Of a DNA stretch of 64,000 nucleotides, positions 12,606-26,800 are shown one piece after another. The position numbers were made by a program, and so were the translations under genes. Under the pieces are notes generated by a model, which was not told the DNA's origin, did not search any database, and worked only from the letters and a program-made list of their open reading frames with translations. Each line of letters opens with the position of its first letter. Positions within the stretch are counted from its first letter, which is position 1. Source of the DNA: Pithys albifrons albifrons (lineage: Eukaryota > Chordata > Aves > Passeriformes > Thamnophilidae); assembly GCF_047495875.1 (NCBI RefSeq), contig NC_092459.1, positions 94,659,560 to 94,723,559 on the forward strand. Direction: 5' to 3'.

Positions 12606-14548
12606 CCCTAAAAATCTGAAACGAATTTCCATAAAAATCTCAGAAGCAGGCATTTCTTCATAAAGAGAGGAAAGAGGATTCTCTTTGACTCTACTGTCAT
12701 GAATCTCCATTTACTTAATAGAGCAAAACATAGAACATTATTTTACCAGAGTGAAAAACAAGACATTTATTTGATTGCAAACATCCCCTGCAGGGACATG
12801 TCAGAAATACTTATTAGATGGAATGACTCAAGAAACTGAAGTTTGGGTCTGGAGTTTATATCCTACAATCCTGAACTGGTAAAGATGGGGAATTGTGCCA
12901 AAAACCTATGAAACTATTTAAGGTAGAAGAAACTATATTCATCTGCTTTTTAAATAGGAACAGACCTAAACAGCAACATAATCTGCAGACAAAAACATAA
13001 CAGGAAAATACAAAAACAGAAGAATTATTTCACACCTCCCTCAGAAATTAAGATTCCCAGAAGATGATTCTAAGAGATTTCCCTGAAGTACCTTCACTTC
13101 TGATAAATCATACGTCAGAATACACAGTCCGTGGATGAATACAGTTTCTTGCATCTCTCTTGACTTCTTTAAGGCAAACAGTCACCATACACAGGAATGA
13201 AGATAATGAAAGAAAGCACTAGGATCTGTGGACAATTAGAGGGAAAGAACATAATCTGGAATTATTTATTTTCATAGGCAACATGATTTATGAAGGTTTC
13301 TGCCCCCAGTAAGACAGATTTCAGCACAAATGAAACTGATGCCTGATTTCAAGAAATACAAAAAATGGCAAAATTCAACGCTTGCAATCTAGTCTTCTAC
13401 TAGTCCTCTAACAGGTCGCTTGCTTCTTGTACTTAATTCGATCACTTAAACCCAGAAACACCCAGTTCATATGGAGACCTTTTAACTCGCACGTATGCAT
13501 TGCACTTCCACTGCTTCAACACAAACGGTGAGTGTGCTATGAGTAGCACAACACTGAATCACAAAGCTGTGGGCTATTTCATTTCTAGTAAGGATAGTGA
13601 GAAATAAGATAGAGCCCAAATGTAGGGTTTCTATTCACAGTCTCCTTCTATGAAATGTGGTATTTCCAGTATGTGTTTCTCAATCAAACTATCGCCAGAT
13701 CAGCTCGTGTGAACAGCTCAAAGACAGTAACCAGACACTTGCTAGCTGCATAGTAGACAACACCAAGGAGAAGTGAAACAAGCTTTCAACTGCACTTTAC
13801 TCACAGCAGCTCCATTCCTTTTCCCCCACTGACTAAAGATAGGACAGCACATTAACACTTAATATCCAAGTGCAACTAGCCTTTCCGTTTCCTCTCCTAT
13901 CCTCCAAACAACAAGCATGATTCTTTGAAACATTATGTGTTTTGCTTCTTAGATTAACTCAGCACTGTGTCAGCAAATGACAAGCACAAGTGCTGGCACC
14001 AAAAAGATGCAGTTATTATGCGTGTCTTGTGCAAGACCTCTACATATTTCTGGCGTTAAAATATAAGTCTGTCTTGCACCATAGTATTTTAGTTAATTTG
14101 AAACAGCATTGCATGAAGTGCGCTGTACAGAGTTTGGCTCTTTAATGGCAAGCCAACATTAAACAGATATTCAGTTTAGCCACACCAAGGCTGCTGGAAT
14201 TTCTATTGGAATGAGGATTATTCTCTTGTAACAGTGCTGGGTTTGGCCGCTTGCAGCAGGCTGGGCCAAATCATCAGAAACAGATCATTAAAGCTCAACA
14301 TGTTCCCAAAAGTCAGACTGAGATGGGTAGGCTGGAAAGTGGTTTATGCACTTTCTATTTTTATCCTGTATAAAAACTTGGTTACTTTGGCCCAAATCCC
14401 ACAGCAGGTTGCCTTACAGCAGCTCAAGGACATACCAACACCCCTTGCTGGCAGGGAGACCCTCTGTTGGCAGGTCAGGGTGAGCTGGCCTGCAGGGCTG
14501 GCTCTGACCTGAGCTTTCCCTTGGTGCTTCACCAGAAGAGGGGCTTGG
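12606..14548. other. intergenic, nothing recognised
   Basis: AT-rich sequence without exons, CpG islands or repeats that I can name. Confidence 0.5.
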
Positions 14549-15155
14549 ATCATAGAATCATAGAATGGCTTAGGCTGGAAGGGACCTTAAAGACCATCTA
14601 ATTCCAACTCCTCTGCCATGGACAAGGAGGGACACTTTCCACTAGACCAGGTTGCTCAAAGCCCTGTCCAGCCTGGCCTTTAACACTTCCAGGGATGGGG
14701 CATCCACCACTTCTCTGGGCAATATGTGCCAGTGCCTCACCATCCTCACAGTAATGAACTTCTTCCTAAAATCTAAACTAAACCTGCTCTCTTAGTTTGA
14801 ATCCATTCCCCCTTGTCCTGTCACTACATGTTCTTGTAAAAAGCATCCACATCTTTCATATAGTTTCCCTTCAAGTACCAAAAGGCTGCGAGTAGGTCAC
14901 CACTAAGCCGTCTCTTTTCCAGGCTGAACAAACTCAATTCTCTCAGACTTTTCTCGCAGGAGAGATGCTCCATCCTTCTAATCAACTTGATGGCCTCCTC
15001 TGGACTCGTTCCAACAGGTCCATGTCCTTCATGTGCTGAGGACCCCAGAGCTGGACGCAGCACTCCAGGTGGGGTCTCACCAGAGAGGAGGAGAGGGACG
15101 AAATCATCTGCCTCTCCTTGGTGGCCCCGCTGCTTTGATGCAGCCCGGGATCCGT
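14549..15155 (-). mobile_element. CR1 fragment C
   Basis: About 600 bases of CR1 3' region in antisense orientation. It starts at a clean 3' terminus ('catagaatcatagaatggct') and truncates near 'gatgcagcccggga'. Its truncated end touches a CpG-rich block directly. Confidence 0.9.
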
Positions 15156-15660
15156 GTCGAGTTCCAGCCTTGAACCGAAAGCCTTTCACTTTCTGCTGCC
15201 TGCGGGGCGCGCCGCCGCCAGGGGACACTGCGGACCCAGCTTGGGGACACTGCTGAGCCGGCTTGTGGACACAGCATACACGGTTTGGGGACACCGCGGA
15301 CACGGCCACCTCCCGCAGTGGGACACGGGGAGCCGAGGGGCCCGGCTCGGCCCCGCACAGCCTCCGGCAGCCGAGGGAAGGGGTTGCCGGCCCTCCAGCA
15401 TCCTCCCGTGGCCGTCGGGCCCGAGGGGAGGGCGGCCGCAGGAGGCGGTGCTGCCGGCCCGCTCACCTCCCTGCTCCGGGGTGCTCGGGCAGCGCTCGGC
15501 TGTGCCTCCCCGAGGGCTCCGGCTGGCTGTCCAGAGACTGGTGTCCGGTTCCTGCCCGGCCAGCGCTCGTGGGAGCGGGTGGGTGGCAGCATGGACTCGG
15601 CGAGCGCAGGCACACGTCCCGCCGTGTGACTTCCAGGCACGTCCAACCCGCGCCGCACCA
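15156..15660. promoter_or_regulatory. isolated GC/CpG-rich block (orphan CpG island)
   Basis: About 500 bases of very GC- and CpG-rich DNA inside an AT-rich gene desert. Long open frames occur on both strands only because stop codons are rare in such composition. Near 15468, read on the - strand, there is a consensus-like splice donor (AG then GTGAGC), so a - strand non-coding first exon is possible. No known protein is recognisable. It could be a lncRNA or alternative promoter, or simply a GC-rich repeat-driven island. Confidence 0.45.
15221..15306. repeat. 22-bp tandem repeat, ~4 units
   Basis: Four consecutive 22-base units start at 15221, 15243, 15265 and 15287. Each opens with G(G/T)GGACAC and continues with GC-rich sequence. 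The period is not a multiple of three, which argues against coding use. Confidence 0.85.
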
Positions 15661-17974
15661 TGGCATGTACGGGGGACTTCCCCTCATATCAGCGAGCCCA
15701 GATCCAGTAAATGAAAATTTTGACCCTGTTAGTTATCTGGATGGAGAGTCCCTGACTGCAAATTATAGATTGTATTTCATGACTAACAGAATATGGTCAC
15801 TGGGATTTTCTGAAGGCTTTCAGGTATAGCCCAGCAAGCTGCCTTTACTAGAGTGGAGCATGAAGATGACAGTGGTGACAGGCAGAGAAAAAAAATCTAT
15901 GTCCATTGAGCCAATTCCACAGCATGGATAAGAAATTAAGCATCTCAAATCATAGCTACATAGCTATTGCTATATGCACATGCAGAAGAGGAGTTCAAGA
16001 CAGAGTTAAAGACAAGCATCCAAGAACCCTGAGCTAACACCTTTATCACGTGTCCTCAGAGCCCTAGTTCATATCCCCCAAGTGGGATGGCCATTGTAGC
16101 AAACACTGACTTAGAACATGAGGATTGCTCCTCACTGATCTGCTTGAAGGCATGTTTCTGAAAACGCTGCACAGTTGTGCAGTTTCCTTGTCAGCACTGT
16201 TCCAGTGTAGCCCTGGATGACAAGAACCTGAATAATTAGCTCTGCTGTTTAGCAAGGTTAATTATCCCATCCTGTCAATTCATCTGCATTGCTTCCCATG
16301 AAGAGGCTTTTCATTTGTTGCACAATGCATTGTGCCTCACACACAGGTCCTTGGGTTGCTAAGTGCCCTCAGAGAGCAAGCACGCAAGGTGATTTAAGTA
16401 AGCAAGCAACTCAGAAGAGAGTATGGTAAAGAATCACATAAACTCTCTGTGGACACATTAGTACAAAGATTGGGAATAGTTTGATTACCATTTAACAATA
16501 ATCTGACCAGCTGATTCTATTACAGAACTGGCAGCTTCTGGCAGGAAGGTAGTAACAAACATCTCCAAGGTCATCTTGACAGAAGCAGACCCCCACAACT
16601 TAAGCCACATTGTCCTTGAAATAATGACCAAAGGAATGTGCCACTGCTTCTTAAAAGCAGACATGTAAACTCACTAGCACAGTGGTTAAATGGAAAAACA
16701 TTACCTCAAATCATTTTCTCTCAGCTGGAAGCAGAACATATTTCATATCAAGTGTGATTTCTTATTTAAACAGATTTGTCTTCAGGCTTTTAGCATTTTA
16801 CTTTTACAGCTACTCTGTAGCCAACATTTCATTCACCGCTTTTCAGTCAGTGCTTGGAGTCCTCAGATACATAAGTCTTGGATTGCACTGATCATGCCTA
16901 TTCAGCTAGAAAAACACATATTCGGGGCTGACCACTGACAGCCTTGTCCCCCAAGGCAACAACTTCGGTCTAAACTCTGAAGGATTCCCTGGGCATCACT
17001 TTTCATCTGACTGTTCCAAACCCTTAGACAGTACTATAGAGGGCAAGCCTTAAAGAAATTTATACTAGCCAAATGATTTTATTTTTTACATGATTATTAC
17101 TGGAAAAATCAGAGAAAACTGAAATATAGGGCATGTGGGGGGGAAAATATAAACGATTCTCTAAAAATGCTAAGTATTATAAGCGCCTTTTTTGGAAGCT
17201 AAATGTTCACCTGAGAAAATTATTAATGTATTGCAGCTCCCAAGGGAATCATGTGGAATGTGTTCCTGCATGTTGTAGACTCACATCTCACCTGGGACGC
17301 CTGGCTCATTGCTTGGCCACACTGTTATGTACATCAGATGCTGTGTAAGACATGATTTTTCCACTGTACATTATGAAACTTCTTCTGTAATAAAACCTAT
17401 GTGAGGAAACTACAAGACGCACTCTGTTCCAAATGAGCTTATTTCATTTTATTGGTGCTGGCAAACCTTTCTGCAGAGTGGCATATGGATCGACTGCCTA
17501 TCCTGCCCAATTCATAGGATTCAAATGCATGGTGCTTACACTATTGCAAAGGCTTGTTTAGGATTTTGAAATGCTGAAAACAATTTAAAAGGCTAATCTC
17601 TTACTGAGTATCAAGCCAGTACTGCTTCAGCAAGTATTAAGATAGAAATGAAAGTGTTTTGTCACTTAATGTCTTCTCTTAAAGTCATGAATTCCTTTGA
17701 AAATAAAGCCAGGTGTGATATCCAGAGATTCCCAAAATACCCAAGAAGATAATATCATAAAGAATATCTCCACATACAAAATTGAATGAATCTTTCTAAT
17801 CACATGAAAACTTCAAAATCAGTCATGAATTCTTCCAGCGATTTCTCTACCTTGTTTATTCTCAAAGAAAAACAGAGAAGGAAAGGATTTTTTTCAGTTC
17901 ATTCCAACTAAATCGAAAAGGTTTCAGAGTAACTATGACCATTAAGAACATAGCTCTGAGTAACCAGCTAGTTC
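15661..17974. other. intergenic, nothing recognised
   Basis: No gene or assignable repeat was seen. Confidence 0.5.
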
Positions 17975-18335
17975 AGCCTTGGGAAGAGACTGAGGAGAGA
18001 CCTCAAAATCCTCATGAGCGGAAGCAGTGGGGCAGGTACTGATCTTTTCTCTGTGGTAAGCAGTGACAGGACTCAAGGAAAGGGCATGAAACTGAGTTAG
18101 GGAAGGTTTACGTTGGAGATAAGAAAAAAAGTTTTTTACCCAGAAAGTTGTTGGGCACTGGAATAGGCTCCCCAGGGAAGTGGTCACAGCACCAAGCCTG
18201 ACAGAGTTCAAGAAGCGTTTGGCAGCACTCTCAGGTACAAGTTGTGACTCCTGGTGTGTCCTGCCCAGGGCCAGGGGTTGGACTCTGACTCTGATGAGTC
18301 CCTTACAAGTCAGCATATTCTGTGATTCTATGAAC
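17975..18335 (+). mobile_element. degenerate CR1 3' region D
   Basis: A + strand CR1 tail of the type with 'aggtttacgttggagataag', 'ctccccagggaagtggt' and 'attctgtgattctatga' at the terminus. It is older and more diverged than fragments A-C. Confidence 0.75.
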
Positions 18336-21300
18336 CGTGTGAAAGTGGTCAGTTTAGGAAATGAGTGATAGCATTGCAACCACCTACTAGTATCCAAGAG
18401 TTCAGCTGTCACTAAAGCAAGTTATCAAGCCAGCTGAGAGATTTATACAGCTATCAAATGGCGGATGATCTATCCTGTTTTTGTATACAAATGTTGGATG
18501 CCAAATGAGAATGAAGGGTTCACATCACAAAGTGTTCAGCAGCAAACAGTACTTCCTAATTCAAGGTATTCCCCTGCCTTCTGTCTTTCTGTCATGGCAA
18601 TCTCCCCTCTCAGCTGTGCCATTCCTGCTGTTTGTCAAGTCATTCTGCAAACAGAATCAGGCAACTGTCATTCAAAAAAAAGCTCTCTTTTCATGCAAGG
18701 CTACTTTTCAACTGTCTACAGTTCACTGACCAGGTTAATTAGACAGTCTGTAAGCACTGTGCTGGCAACATGAGGAGGACAGCAATATGAGGAAAAGGTG
18801 GGAGTGAGAGGTTGAAACCTGCTGTAGGTGGTATTGCCACCCAGAAAACTGTACGTGCACCTACTCTCATGCAAATAACTGCTATTAATGCTTTTATATA
18901 TTACTTCCATATACCCCAAAAATATAGTCAAACAGTGGTAATATGGCATGAAATTCTAGCCTAGGTAGTTTTCAGAGGCAACCAAAGCTCACTTTTTCCT
19001 CTGGATGTCTGAAGTCTATGCTCCTTTGCCTTCCCCTCTCCCCACTCTGAGTAGAAGATGAGCACCTTATTTGAAACCCTGGCAGAAAGGCATTCCCTGA
19101 TAACAAATCCCACTGACTTTGGGGGTGGGGAGGAGCAGGTTTCACTCTGATGCTTCTCACAAGTTTAAAACCAAAAATTCTCACTCTTTGACTCCATCAG
19201 TAATAAACCACAAGTAAGCATTCTGTGATGTCTGACCTTAAAGCATCAGTGGCCTTTCAAAGCAACCAAGGCACTTGAGTGAGAACCGAAGTAGGTTAAG
19301 CAGATATGTTCCCTTCTGTCAATTCTGGTAATCAATGTGCAGAGGAACAGAGTGACATCCATGCAGTACAAACTGTGGCTGCTAAATTTACCAGAAACCA
19401 TTTATCAGTGCTCTTACTGAGCTGAAATGTACCCACATAAACACCCCTACTGTAATCAATTTGTAAACTACCTGTCATCCACACTCATTTTAAAATTCCT
19501 TTGTATTGCCAAAATGGCATAAAGGTGGGGTGGAGGGAAAGAAGCAGGTGTGATGTTTTATTTTATTAGTTAAGTTATTAGGACCATTACTTCGAAACCA
19601 GTAAGGCAAATCATCCAAGAGCTTGACAACATATGCAGCTGTTTGCAATTTTCCTTGAGATTTTGAGAAAAATCTAAACCGCAATGTGCAACTTCAACAA
19701 CCAAACATGAATCCATGCACACAAAACTCTTTTGCTTTCACTGGGAGTATCAGTACACAATTAAATGAAAATATTCAAATTTTTTTACTGCAGTGCTGAA
19801 ACAGTAATGCAAGTCTTGGTTTGCAGTCTAAGAAAATCCACTTTCATGCCAAATACACGTGAATTAAACTTATATCATACAATTCCCTGAGTGGACTAAA
19901 GATTGAAGTCTGCTCCATTAAACTCTGGAGAATAACTTTAGAGAACTACAGCAACATTGGTTGCTGATTGAATGACATCAGCCCTATTCTGTCAATTTCC
20001 TAAATACTGGAGAGCTTTGTCAAGAGTTGCATTAAATGATTTGTCATCAACTGAATATTAATCTCTCTGTATTCTATTACTCAGACTTAAACAGGGCCTG
20101 CTGGAGGACATGAGTTATTGGCAACAGGAGGTAGTAATTACGAAGTGAGGTATAGTGTAGAAAACATGTCAAGTGAGTTTAAACAGTGTCTGGGGACCAT
20201 TTAATATCGTGCTGGCAAACACAGCATGCTATAAAACCATTTTAGAAAGAACAGATATAATGAAGGAATCTCTCTGCTAAACAACAAAAGGGAACCCCAA
20301 AGCAGAAAACTACCTTGTTTTTTCTTGCATTAAACAGGTTATGCTCCTTTAATGGAACGGTGGGTTCTGCCAATACTATCATCATATGGAAGTGAAGAGG
20401 TTCTTGAATGTGTTGCAGGACTGGACACATTTTTTAACACATAGTAATCCCTGTGCGTGAGATGCCATGTTCCATGGCCTGCCTCCTGGGTGCCATGTGG
20501 CTGATGGCAGTCTTGAACCCAGTAATGGGGCTCCAAGCAAGAGCAGAGTTAAACTGAGGAAATATGCACTATACATGTGCAAAACACAGATATGACTCTG
20601 TTGTAGTTAAGAAAATTTTTTAGTAAGGTGAAAGTAAAATCACACTGAACTATTAAAGTAGAAATATCACAACCTGAGCCAAGCATGAACAGACACTATG
20701 TATTCTTAGGGGATGGTAAGAAAAAACACAAGCAAAGTCTAAGGCAATCAGCTCTCACAGGCAGGGCATAGGGCTGATAAAAAAGATAAGAGGCTTTGGA
20801 AAGTGTCACTGAATCATTAGGAAGCCTCAATCCATGAAACATAGAACCAACCATTCCAGGCAACATGATATAGCCTGATGTTCCCACAGCCGCTGCTATT
20901 GCATGAGAACATGAGTAATAGCAGAGGAGTTCAAGTGTATCAGTGTGTGGAAAGACCAGGAAAGTACTGGAGCATTCCCCTGAATTGCTACTCAGCGCAA
21001 CAAATCCTCTGCCTTGAAGAACTTACATTAGTAGGTAAAATGGGCTGCTGGTGTTGGGAAGAGATATTTAACCTGATAGATGACCAACAGTAATGTACCT
21101 TGCAAAGCATGATGGCCCTAAATGAAGAACATTTGTTCGTTAAACAGGAGTTGAAAAGGTATGGCTTAATAATAACGATAATAAATCATTACTGTTAGGG
21201 AAATCTGAATGTGTCTAAGAAAAGAAAGTAGAGATTCTGCATATTGACTTGGGGTAGATTATGTCTTTCTCACTGCTATTTTTAATATGCATTCAGTAAC

Positions 21301-23384
21301 TGAATCACTGCTCTTGAAAGACTATTGTTCAGGTATAAAACAAGTAGCAGACATGGAAAGGGACTTTTAGTAAGAAATCATGCAACAGTTTAATATCCAT
21401 GTGTTCTCATTTGTAATGGTATAGTCTTCAAGTATTTGAGAGCAAACCAAGAAAATGACTGCTAAGAGTCTCTCCATATGCATCTGATGTCAGATATTGA
21501 GATGAAAGTGAAGTTGAAAACATTATCTGTTTTTTCTTTTGTATGTATATAGCTGGTACTTTAAAAGTAAAATAATTTCATTTTCCCAACCATTACAAAA
21601 TGTATAATTTGAAATCAAAGTAATTATCTACAAATGTATGTTTTTTCCTGAATTTGTAATTGGGAATGTACAGAAAATAAATATAAACAAATAATGATGG
21701 AAAACTAATTAGTGAAAGCTCTAGGAATTACTTTTCATAATAATTAAGTGGAATATTTTGAGTTTTGCAGAATATAAAAGTCTGATAATCCAATAATTAT
21801 GAGGGAAATGTTTTACTTACATAATTTCTTAACACAATAGTAAAAATACAGATATATTCACATGTAGCTGTCATTTACCATTTCTCTTGAAAAAACTGAC
21901 TAGTCATGTAAGTTTACATTACTGCCCTCAACCCCCCATACTCCCATTTGTATTCGTCTACATGAGATGTATCCACAGGAAGAACCTGTGCCTGCTGCAG
22001 GCTGCTCTGTGTGGGCTGATCTCACTGACTGTTCAAGACTCCCTGAGTTAACTGGGACTCCAGACAGAAGAAGTGTGGAAGTACCAGCAAGACAAAGGTT
22101 CAAAGGAAGGCAGGCTCCCTCACCATTTTATTCACCTGGAAAGCAGGACTTCTATTCTTATATAAACAATACATAAGTTGTTGTCAGTGATTTCCTCACC
22201 TGTATGATCAAAAAGACTCTTTCAAAAATGATTGCGCTTGGCTATTAATCAAGTCCTTAAACAAAGTTGGTGGATCATCTACTCCTAGAAAGGCATGAGC
22301 AAAGGTGCATAACCTCTCAGTGCACTGACAGAACAGGTCCTGAGCCCATACTGGAACTTGCCAAACAAATGGAATGACCAGAATTTACAAGGGAAATTTC
22401 TATCTTATGTACTATTGTCATTTACAGTAAAAAATAAAGAAAAAAATATTCATCTCTAGAGATTATTTACCTCGCAACCTAATAGTGCACTTGGAAATTA
22501 CTGTACCCTAAAACAGCTCTGATAAGCAAAGATGAAACTCAAATAGCTAAAAGGGAACTAACAGAGGTCTTGCTTAGTATCAAATCCTGTTTTAAATCTT
22601 TCTGCTCTTAAAGACATCCTGTTTATATATTTAATCAATGAACTGGGTTGTAAAACAAAGATGGCCTTCAATCATCTGTAAGTTGCATATTTTCAAAGTT
22701 GGAGTAAATCAGCTTTTAAAATAAACAGCTAAATAGCTTGGGAAATTCCCCAAAATCCTGTTAGATTTTGTTTCTGTTTCTCTGTGAACAGTTTTCTGAT
22801 TTTTTTTCCTGGGAATATACCATGGTCCAATGGTAGCCATTTAGAAAAGAAAATTCCCTTTCTTTTATGCTCTTTCCTTACCTGAGTGTAATCAAAGTGA
22901 CTGCCTCTGACAAAACCCTACATCTGTGTTAGCTCTGCTGTCAAAATGAGCTTTTGGATAATGATGCAAGATTCAGAAATCTCAGGGGATTGCTTTGTTT
23001 TTTTTAAGATCTGCTTGCTTTCAAAGTTCAATTGTAAGCCTTCTCCAAAGAAAATGGGACAGGAGGAAATATTTTGGATCACCAGTGTACTCAATTAATC
23101 TTACATGAAACACATAATGTTCATCCCAGAATTAAGTGGGTTGCATACACACATGCTTACCTACAAAATTGCTCACATACGTCATTTATGTTGGAAGGCT
23201 ATCCCTGAATGTTTTTCTTCTGATGGGTGGAAACTTCTTCACATATATAGCTCAAAAATATAAAAAAAATCTATTTATTGTTCTACTAACACTACTTGTT
23301 CTCTGTGATAACTCTTTCCCTTACACAATCTTTACTCTGCTATAATTACATAGCCAGTGATCCCACCACTTTTCAGACTTTGTC
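18336..23384. other. intergenic, nothing recognised
   Basis: AT-rich, most strongly between 21500 and 21860. All open frames are short and show no family resemblance. Confidence 0.45.
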
Positions 23385-23580
23385 TAAAACAAAGTCCCAA
23401 AAAAATAGACTCCTCATTCCTCTTATCTTCCCAGTAGCCGTTTTATGTACCTGTACTAGTTTTGGTTCATCTTTCATTATCATGGTTGAGCTGAAACATA
23501 TGCAGTATTTCAGATGAGGTTTTTCCAGGTTCTTCATAATTACATGGATAATTCTCTCTTTAAGAACAACACACACAAAT
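23385..23580 (-). mobile_element. ancient CR1-like remnant
   Basis: The antisense wording around 23440-23530 ('tgtacctgtactagttttgg', 'gcagtatttcagatgagg') follows an old CR1 3' region. It is heavily diverged and its borders are uncertain. Confidence 0.4.
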
Positions 23581-23821
23581 AAAGAAATAACACACTCACT
23601 ATGAATTTGAATTCCTCTTCCATTTTGCTCCACTGCATTTGTGGATCAGTGTCAGGTACTAACACCCTTTTCCTTGTGCATTCCTTTGGCACTTCCAAAT
23701 GATGAGTTTCCACCCTGTGACATAAATTCTTGTTAATAGTTCTTCACGTGACTGTATACTTTGCATCATGGCAGGATGCTAGACAATTCCACATAGGTTT
23801 CCTTTCCCACAAAAGGGGTGG

Positions 23822-23876
23822 TCTTTTGAGGTTCCTTCCAGCATGGACTGTTCTGTGACTCTTTAATTCTATGATT
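23822..23876 (+). mobile_element. short CR1 3'-terminal remnant
   Basis: About 55 bases ending in 'ctgtgactctttaattctat', the decayed CR1 terminal octamer repeat, preceded by 'ggttccttccagcatggact'. Confidence 0.5.
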
Positions 23877-26800
23877 AATGGCACATTTATTCTCTTCTGC
23901 AAGGTCATGCAGTCTCTTTTGCATTGTATTTCAATCTTCTTCTGTAATAATGGTCCCTTTGTATCCAAAGTCTTTACCAGAGATACTGAACAAGAGCTGT
24001 CTGTGATGAGTCCTTGAGAACCTCCACTTATAAACAATTTGTTACCCTGATAGCTCCCTTTTCAAAATAACTTTTGCCATTTTCCTTCAGCTAGTACCAT
24101 GGTTATTTTTCAATTCTTGCAAAACATCTCCAGCTGAAGCAATTGTATCTTGTATAGCATTGCATCAAATATTTAAGCAAAGTCTTGTTGTTTATTCCTT
24201 ACCCTTAATTGTTTACCTAGGACAAATAACAAACATACTATTATCAAGATTTACTTTACAATGGGAAGACAAATCTTAGCAGTCTGCTTATCCCAGGATA
24301 GATTACTTATAACCCTTTCTTACCATTTCAAAAATTTTGATATTTTAATAATTTAGAATAATGAAAATATGACATCAAGCTGATTAGGGTACAGTTGAAG
24401 GAGATAGTTCTTCCAAACAATTGGAAACATCTATCCCTACTGAGTTCCAAGGGGAGTGGCCTGTGGTAGACTTAATGGGACTGTACCCGGATGGGTGTAG
24501 CAAACTCTATTAGCAGTCTATAGAACTTATTAAATACATACAATAAAAGCTCTTCTACTGCAGATTTAAAGTAAACACACCTATTACCAATGTAATTCTC
24601 TATTTGGCTTCATGAAGAAACTGCTTCAGGATGAGATAAGCTATGACACTGAAGCATGGTAGTTATTCAGTACTAACTCCACAAATGAATATTTCCATTC
24701 TATACCAAAACCTTTGTGGTTTAGCTTATCCACTTCTAAAGTGAACTATAATGATTCCCTCATAGAAGACCAAACACGTAACTAGTACAGGACAGGTTAT
24801 TTGCAAAACCTCTGCCAGCTATTTTCAGAATAGTCAAGCCCTTACATTAAATGCCACGGTTTAAAAATCGTACAGTGAGAAAAAATTCCTAGTCTATCAT
24901 TACGGATTTCTTTCCTTAGGGGCAATCTAGGAAAAAAACCCAGAATGAATGCCAGAAATTGCGCATGCAATCCCATGAATGACTGTTACTATGGTTTCTT
25001 TATTAAGAATTACCCACTTCCAGTTAACCTGTAGCTGTTCTTTAGTTAAATATTACCCAATGAATAAGCATAGTGCTGCATGTCCTCTGAGGCACTTGTA
25101 GGACTGTTCCTACTTCCAGTGAAATCAAGGTAAATTCCAGATTTCTGCAAAGAATTAATCCAAATTCTTCCACTCCCTTATGGATATATGCCCACACTAC
25201 ACGCTGTCTGTACATGTAAGATGTTTCTCCACTGACCACTTGACAGTAACCCAAGGTTTTATAAACAGAAAATTCTTACCCTCCTATAAAGAGAATAACA
25301 TTAGTCTTTGTAACAGTAAATAAACCCACCACTTCTCCTGCTTATCAGATATGCTTCCTTCCTGTAACAGGAGTTATATCACTCCTCTGATGGGAAGAAG
25401 AGAAAAGGGATTTTTTTTTAATGGTTGTTTTATCTATCACTTTCACTGAGACAGAAATTCTAGGCTGATTCACATACGGAAACCCCAAACACCATGCAGC
25501 AAAGCATTCATCTATGGACAGGAAACAGTATGGGTTTTATAGGCTACAGTAAAGGTTATGTCACTTTTAAGTACATTTTAAAAGACTGCACGGACACCTT
25601 CCTTAATATTCAACTGACCAAGCAAGGCACACACAAAAGCCTTTAATCATATTCAAGGTACAATGTGAACTACAATTTCTGTATGCTCCCACAGATTATC
25701 CTTGATCTTCTAATACTATTCCATTAAGTGATGTTGTCACCAAGCTATGTAGGAACAGAAGGAAACAGGAAGAAGGGAAAAAAGTGCCATTTGAAAAAAG
25801 TGAGAAAATACAAAGGCTACTGCAAATATCAAATGTAGATGAGATCAAGAGGCATTTTAGAAAGAGCACTAAACATCAGTAGCTGGTACCAGGGAAAAGA
25901 ACAGAAAGTCTGTAGAATAGGCTGTTTTTAAATAACTGTTTTTTAAAAGAGGTACTTCTAACAAGATTATGGATGAGTACATGAAGACACAGATATAATG
26001 TAAAATATTTTACATATAAATGTTCACAATTATAAATGTAAAATATCAGCGGGAAGGAGCAAGACTTTCTAATGAGCTCTCTTAAGGTGTAACAATTGAT
26101 TGCTGTTATACTCCTATGAACAATTTTGGGAAGTTTGGTTTTGTCTTTCTGTTGATGTTTTTAGCCTTGAAGGTTAAAATTACCTATTTAAAATATGATA
26201 ATTTTAAACCTGACCCAACAACAACCAAAAGAAATTAACAGACAAATCACTGAATTGGACCCAGTCTGTTTCTGGAATGAATACTTTTATCTGGGGTAAG
26301 TTTGCACTGAGCATTTTACTTCTTCATTAGTCACAGAAAATATGGAAAAGAAATCCACAGTAGCTGAATCTAGACAAATTGTAATATTCCTTGTGAATCT
26401 AAGAAGTAAAATCCAGCTTTCTTAGCAGCCCTCACCTGCAATGCACATCCACAAACAAGACTGCAACTCACAGTATGCCTCACACGAACCACAATCAGAA
26501 CATATAAAACATCTTCCCTATATACCTGATTCTAAATGTAATACACACCATATTTTTGTGGGGAACAAGTCAAACCAACTGAAAGTTTGCTGAAGGTAGA
26601 GTATGTCACGTGGTCTTTTAGCCATATATAAGTATGAAACATTTTCTGTGATGGTGTAATATTCTGCTGCAAAAGGAGAGGGTAGGATTTGAAAAAAACT
26701 CTCTGTTGCTTCCTTAACAAATGGGCCTTTTCCTTTCTGTTCTCCTTTCTGGTTCCCTATTCATGTAACAATTATCCCAGGCTCTAGAACATACCTTCTG

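Noticed and set aside
15104..15829. Open frames of 161-188 codons over the orphan CpG block
   Set aside because: They include CR1 sequence and a 22-base repeat that shifts frame; composition explains them.
17942..18412. 156-codon - strand open frame
   Set aside because: It is the antisense of a degenerate + strand CR1 tail.
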